From Ophiura sarsii (lineage: Eukaryota > Echinodermata > Ophiuroidea > Amphilepidida > Ophiuridae): a DNA stretch of 64,000 nucleotides. The DNA is taken from assembly GCA_035610835.1 (NCBI GenBank), contig CM069447.1, forward strand, positions 17,627,992 to 17,691,991, given 5' to 3'. Below the pieces are notes generated by a model. That model did no database searches. It was not told where the DNA came from and worked only from the letters and a program-made list of their open reading frames with translations. Made by a program: the position numbers and the translations under genes. Of this stretch, positions 59,623-64,000 are shown one piece after another. The first letter of the stretch is position 1; the number at the start of each line of letters is the position of its first letter.

Positions 59623-60609
59623 CGTTGTTGAACAACATGATTTCAACATCTTTTTAACTATAATGTTGTGCTTTGTTGAAGTAACATTGAATATTTACGT
59701 TGATTCAACATTGTTGAATGGACCGTGACTTGTAAAATTCATGTTTCCAAAAATCAGTCTGGAGCTAATTTGCATATCTTACTTTTGGCCTTATATTAGC
59801 CGAGTAAATTGTGCAAATTAGCTCACAGTATAATTGCAATGGTACAAAAATTAGCCCCGGTTGCTCGTTTGTTCTATTTCAATTATGCCAATGAGCTTAT
59901 TTGCACTATTTATTCATTTAAACCTATTATTTTATTTGAATTAGTCGGTGCATTATTTATAACACCATGGAATGTATATTTTTGATATATAATCATATTT
60001 TCTCACTGATTTTAAGCAAACACTACTTTATGAAACTGATTGTTCACTAAATAAATGTATACATTGTGCATGAGAACATAATAAAGATCAAAGAGTCAAT
60101 GCCTCCTTGTCCCCCCCCCCCCCTTTCTTGGCTGTAGAGAAATAAAAATGTGTAACAAAAGCTTCACAAGCACATTTTTCTGAGAAAATTGACTGAGACA
60201 TTTTTATCAAATTTCTGTTAATTCAACATCATATTTCAACTTAACTTTGATTAAATGTTGAATTCATCACTTGATTACTTGGTGACATTTCTCACTCGCC
60301 AACTATCAGTACAGTTAAAGTTTCTTAGAAAAGTGACTTCAGTTGGGTCATCCCAAACCTTTTGGATACCGTTTTGACATTTTCTTTAAAGTTTGAGGTG
60401 CTCAGGGCGGGGAAGGCATAACCGACTTTTTTTTGTATAGATACATAGAGTTTGTTATTTCATTAGGGGGGATAAGGGGCCAAGCCTTCTGGCAGGGGGC
60501 CTCCATCCCCTCTAGTTTACCCCCCTGAGCCAATGCTGGGTAATTACCCTCTCCCCCACTTTGCAAAATGCTCATCTTGGTATGGGTTCATATTCTAGTG
60601 ATTATACTT

Positions 60610-60905
60610 AGGCAATCAAAAATAATTTGTTAGGTTGTCCTCCACAGCTCTCAGAAGAGGGGCAGGCGGGCGGATTTTTTTAAAAGTTTTTTTTAATTTT
60701 CTTATACCAGCGGAAGTTCAGCCAACAAGAAGTTGGAATCACACTAAGAGTCGCACATAATATGTTATAAACACTTAGTTTATTATTCAATGCCATTTAA
60801 ACTGTTTAAAAAAATCTGAAAAAAATCTGGAGAAAAAAAATTCATCGGAGCGGCCCTAAATATGACAAGCGGGCGGTCGAGGACAACATAATAAAAAAAA
60901 ATGGC
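60610..60905. mobile_element. dispersed repeat with ATCGGAGCGGCCC word, copy 2
   Basis: Inverted relative of 44400-44670, sharing GTTCAGCCAACAAGAAGTTG and GCGGGCGGTCGAGGACAACA. Confidence 0.7.
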
Positions 60906-61242
60906 CTTATTTAGGTTAGGATGTCTTTTCAAAGTGATTAGATGATTCAATGTGTCTGATTTCCCTTTGCAATGATCACTTCCCCCACACAACAATAACA
61001 GTTTCCAAACATAAATGTAATTGGTTTCAAAAGAGATTGTTTCCTTTATTGAGCCAATCAAAATTACACACACATAATACACTTTGAACTCTAGTCTGCA
61101 AAGCAGCCTCTAAACATTGTTGTGATTGGACACAAAATAGACTGAATCATTTGTTGAACCAATCAGAACCACACACACATATTGAGTTCTACCTGTAGAA
61201 ATCCCAGCCTCTAAACACAAGTTGTGATAGGATGTACATGTA

Positions 61243-61457
61243 CACTGAGCCAAAAAAGAAACTTATAAAAACTTTAACAGATCACCAAATAAAATTCTGT
61301 GCATGAAAATGTACCAAATTTGGATACAATATTACTGCAATGTATTGCTTCAAATGGCAGTCAATAACCAATTGTTTGCTTCAATGACACAGGAGAATTG
61401 AGCACTGACCCTATGGTGATCTGTTAAAATTTTATAATTTTCTTTTTTGGCTCAGTG
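61243..61457. mobile_element. Tc1/mariner-type MITE copy 2
   Basis: CACTGAGCCAAAAAAGAAAC ends with TA outside both, same interior as 4746-4977. Confidence 0.87.
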
Positions 61458-61476
61458 TATAATAACAAGAGACTGT

Positions 61477-61949
61477 TTAAGGGGGGACTCAAGAAAGTTT
61501 TTGATTTGATTTTTTAAAATTCTGTGAGTGCTGTAATTATTGAACTATTGATCAAATGCATATAAAAGTTTACATTTTTGGAAAGGAAATGGATCAGAGA
61601 ATCCAGATTTGACACCAATTTTGACCAAAAAAGTTGATTTTTTGAGAAAATTGCAAAATTTTTGACACAATTTTTTTTGAACAAAGCTACCAAAAATAAT
61701 TTTGAGTACAAAATGCCCAAATCGCTTCATTATGATGTAAAGACGCTAAACGTAGAGACGAATTTCTCATTTTTAACCTATTTTAAATGTTGACCAAAAA
61801 GTGCCAAAAAAGTGGAAACAAATAGAAACTTTTTTGTTGGCACTTTTCCAAAAATGTATACTTGAATATACATTTGAGTCATAGTTCAATAATAACAGCA
61901 CTCACAAAATTTATAAAGTGACTTCCTTGAGTCCCCCCCCCCCCCTTAA
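61477..61949. mobile_element. TTAA-site MITE, ACTCAAGGAAGT family, copy 2
   Basis: TTAAGGGGGGACTCAAGAAAG at left and CTTGAGTCCC with a C run and TTAA at right. Clear TTAA duplication. Confidence 0.83.
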
Positions 61950-62602
61950 GTTATTGATAGAGCCTATCACAACCACACACATAAAACACATGAATACTGA
62001 CAAAATGGTATCACAGCTGCAGAAATATATATAAATACTATTTATACTAAAGGACATTTCTAAATAATATAACATAAATTCAGGAAAAACAGCAACTTGG
62101 TTAATTACTTATATCAGAAAAAAGGGATACCAATAATTAATATATTTCAACTTGTTGTAAACCTTGGTATAATTGATTGCTTTGGTTTTAATAAATAAAT
62201 ACATAAGAATGGTGTGAAGGTAAAAAGTTTAAACAAGATTGCCATATCAGACTATTTTGAAACTGTCTAGATTATCACACCAAATTATCGGTCAACAATG
62301 AACAAAAAAATGTCCAAAAAGTTGTTAAAAAAAAACACAACACTGTTTTTAAATATGTCAATAATTTTCAAAAAATATTGTGAAACAATCAAATTTCTTT
62401 TGAAAATTCAAAACAAAATGAGTCGGTTGGCCCATTGAACAAGGTTTTTCGTCGCCTAATAAGAAACCTAGTTATATTCTCATCAGAAGAAAAGGATACC
62501 ACAAATCTATTTCAGCTTGTAAACTTTGATATAACAATTGCTTTGGTTCAAATAAATAAATATATACAAGAATGGTTTGAAGGTACAGGGTTGCCATCTG
62601 AC

Positions 62603-63009
62603 TACTGTAAAAGTGGACATTTTTGTGAGTGTAAATTTCCGGGCTTTGCACATTTTGAAAAAAGTTTGCTGATTCTTATTTTCACAATTTTGGAGCTTCC
62701 TTACATAGACCTACATACAAACAGAATATATTTGTGGTGTTTTTTTTGCGCTTGATGATCCTAGACATAGACCTACATACAAACAGAATATATTTGTGGG
62801 TTTTTTTTTGTTTTGCGCTTGATGATCCTAGCGCAAAAACAAATGTAGCGTGAAAATAAATGTAGCCCGAAAATAAACGTAGCATGAAAATAAACGTAGC
62901 GCGAAAACAAATGTAGCGCGAAAATAAATGTAGCGCAAAAATATATGTAGAGCAAAAAATAAATGTAGCGCGAAAATAAATGTAGCCCGAAAATTTTCAC
63001 TTTACAGTA
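62603..63009. mobile_element. MITE, TIR TACTGTAAAAGTG, with tandem arrays
   Basis: TACTGTAAAAGTGGACATTT pairs with ATTTTCACTTTACAGTA. It contains a direct duplication of about 65 bp (62703-62832) and an 18-bp tandem array (62831-62992). Confidence 0.72.
62831..62992. repeat. 18-bp tandem array
   Basis: About nine units of AAATGTAGCGCGAAAATA with small changes. Confidence 0.85.
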
Positions 63010-64000
63010 TTTGGAAACTGTCTATTTTATCAGGATTAGCTCCAACCTTAAGAGGTATTGAGAGATACGTATGGGAGTGCACCCTCAATTATCCTGGAAA
63101 TCAGTTTTTTTGCATCAAAGTAATACTTCGGCATATACTAACTACCATCTGAAACAATTTCAGATGTGAGTAGTGTCCAGTTCTACAAGAATATAGGTAA
63201 GCTGAAAGTGAGATTGAGGGGAGGCTATTTTAACATCATCCTGTTAGCCGTTCCCATTATGATTCTCTACAACAAAGGAAAAAAGACAGTCTGATGGGCC
63301 GTATTCTTGTACTAAACACGATTTTAGCTTAAAACCCTGTCTAAATAAACTTGTGTCTAAATTAAATGCGAGTTTATCTTTTAGATGACACGTTTAACAA
63401 AACTCAATTTTAAACTCAGCAAATCTCGTCCCCAAAGGGGTCGTGCATTCACTGTATACAGGTATTCAATTTATAGTGGCACAAATAGACAGAATTCCTC
63501 GAATGCATATGTATTTTTAAGACTACATGATCTGCACATCTACTTGCACCAGGCACGGTTGAGTAATCATTCAAGGGGTACAATTGGTGTATGAGTTTAG
63601 ATAAACATGCGTAACTACCACATACCCATGTTTAAGTACGAGGAGTTAGACACTTGTTTAGTCATAGACGGTTCACCGTCTATGGTTAAGTTTAAGTTAA
63701 ACAAATCATTGAGAATTGCATTTTAAGTTTTAAAATGTGCTTTTAAACTAAAGATTAGTCAAAATTTAAAAAAATGTTTAGCTTTAAACCGCATTTAAAA
63801 ATATATGTACGAGAATGCCGCCCTCTATGTTTTACCTGTTATAATTTTGTCCTAAAAATGTTTAAAAATAGTAGGATGGCAAAGTTTTTAAAACTCTTTA
63901 CCTGCATTATGAATACCCGATTTAGGACATATAATAATGTTAATAATAATGCTGAGAAGTTTGTATAGTGTTGAAAGCCTCTCCTGAGTGCTTGACAACA
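63010..64000. other. no gene recognised
   Basis: AT-rich sequence. A short hairpin AGACGGTTCACCGTCT lies at 63667-63682. No conserved coding signal seen. Confidence 0.4.

Overview
The window is animal genomic DNA, AT-rich, with one intron-rich housekeeping gene and a very dense load of mobile DNA. Nothing in it looks bacterial or viral. The frequent GTAGGCCTA and TACATGTA words, the many miniature inverted-repeat transposons (MITEs), and the mix of Penelope, Helitron and Tc1/mariner elements fit a marine invertebrate deuterostome, most likely an echinoderm. That assignment is inference; no species is named.

Layout. (1) 0-5.7 kb: tRNA-headed SINEs and MITEs. (2) 5.7-6.7 kb, minus strand: a 297-residue single-exon protein with a glycine zipper and a J-domain-like C-terminus that lacks HPD. 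(3) 6.9-22.5 kb: a nested mobile-DNA complex. A Penelope-like retroelement (PLE) has its reverse transcriptase split by about 10.25 kb of inserted DNA. The insert holds a TTAA-site MITE, a pair of diverged inverted arms, three head-to-tail Helitrons, a foldback element with a 9-bp target duplication, and a decayed multicopy gene. The PLE ends carry a hammerhead-like motif and three copies of a canonical histone-mRNA 3' stem-loop. A 3-kb foldback element with tRNA-like sequences in its arms sits in the left PLE end. (4) 22.8-34.9 kb: a Tc1-derived palindrome, a hAT element with an 8-bp target duplication, and many MITEs, with no recognisable host gene. (5) 35.36-58.75 kb, minus strand: a complete 14-exon gene for MCM-binding protein (MCMBP). 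All splice phases agree and give 634 residues. Its introns are packed with MITEs, a 71-bp tandem array, a SINE and a LINE 3' end. An E2F-type site lies about 125 bp upstream of the start codon. (6) 59-64 kb: MITEs and short tandem repeats only.

The one gene whose function is clear, MCMBP, acts on the MCM2-7 replicative helicase. The other recognisable coding sequences are the glycine-zipper/J-like protein of unknown function and transposon remnants. The most unusual object is the 6.9-22.5 kb nested Penelope complex.
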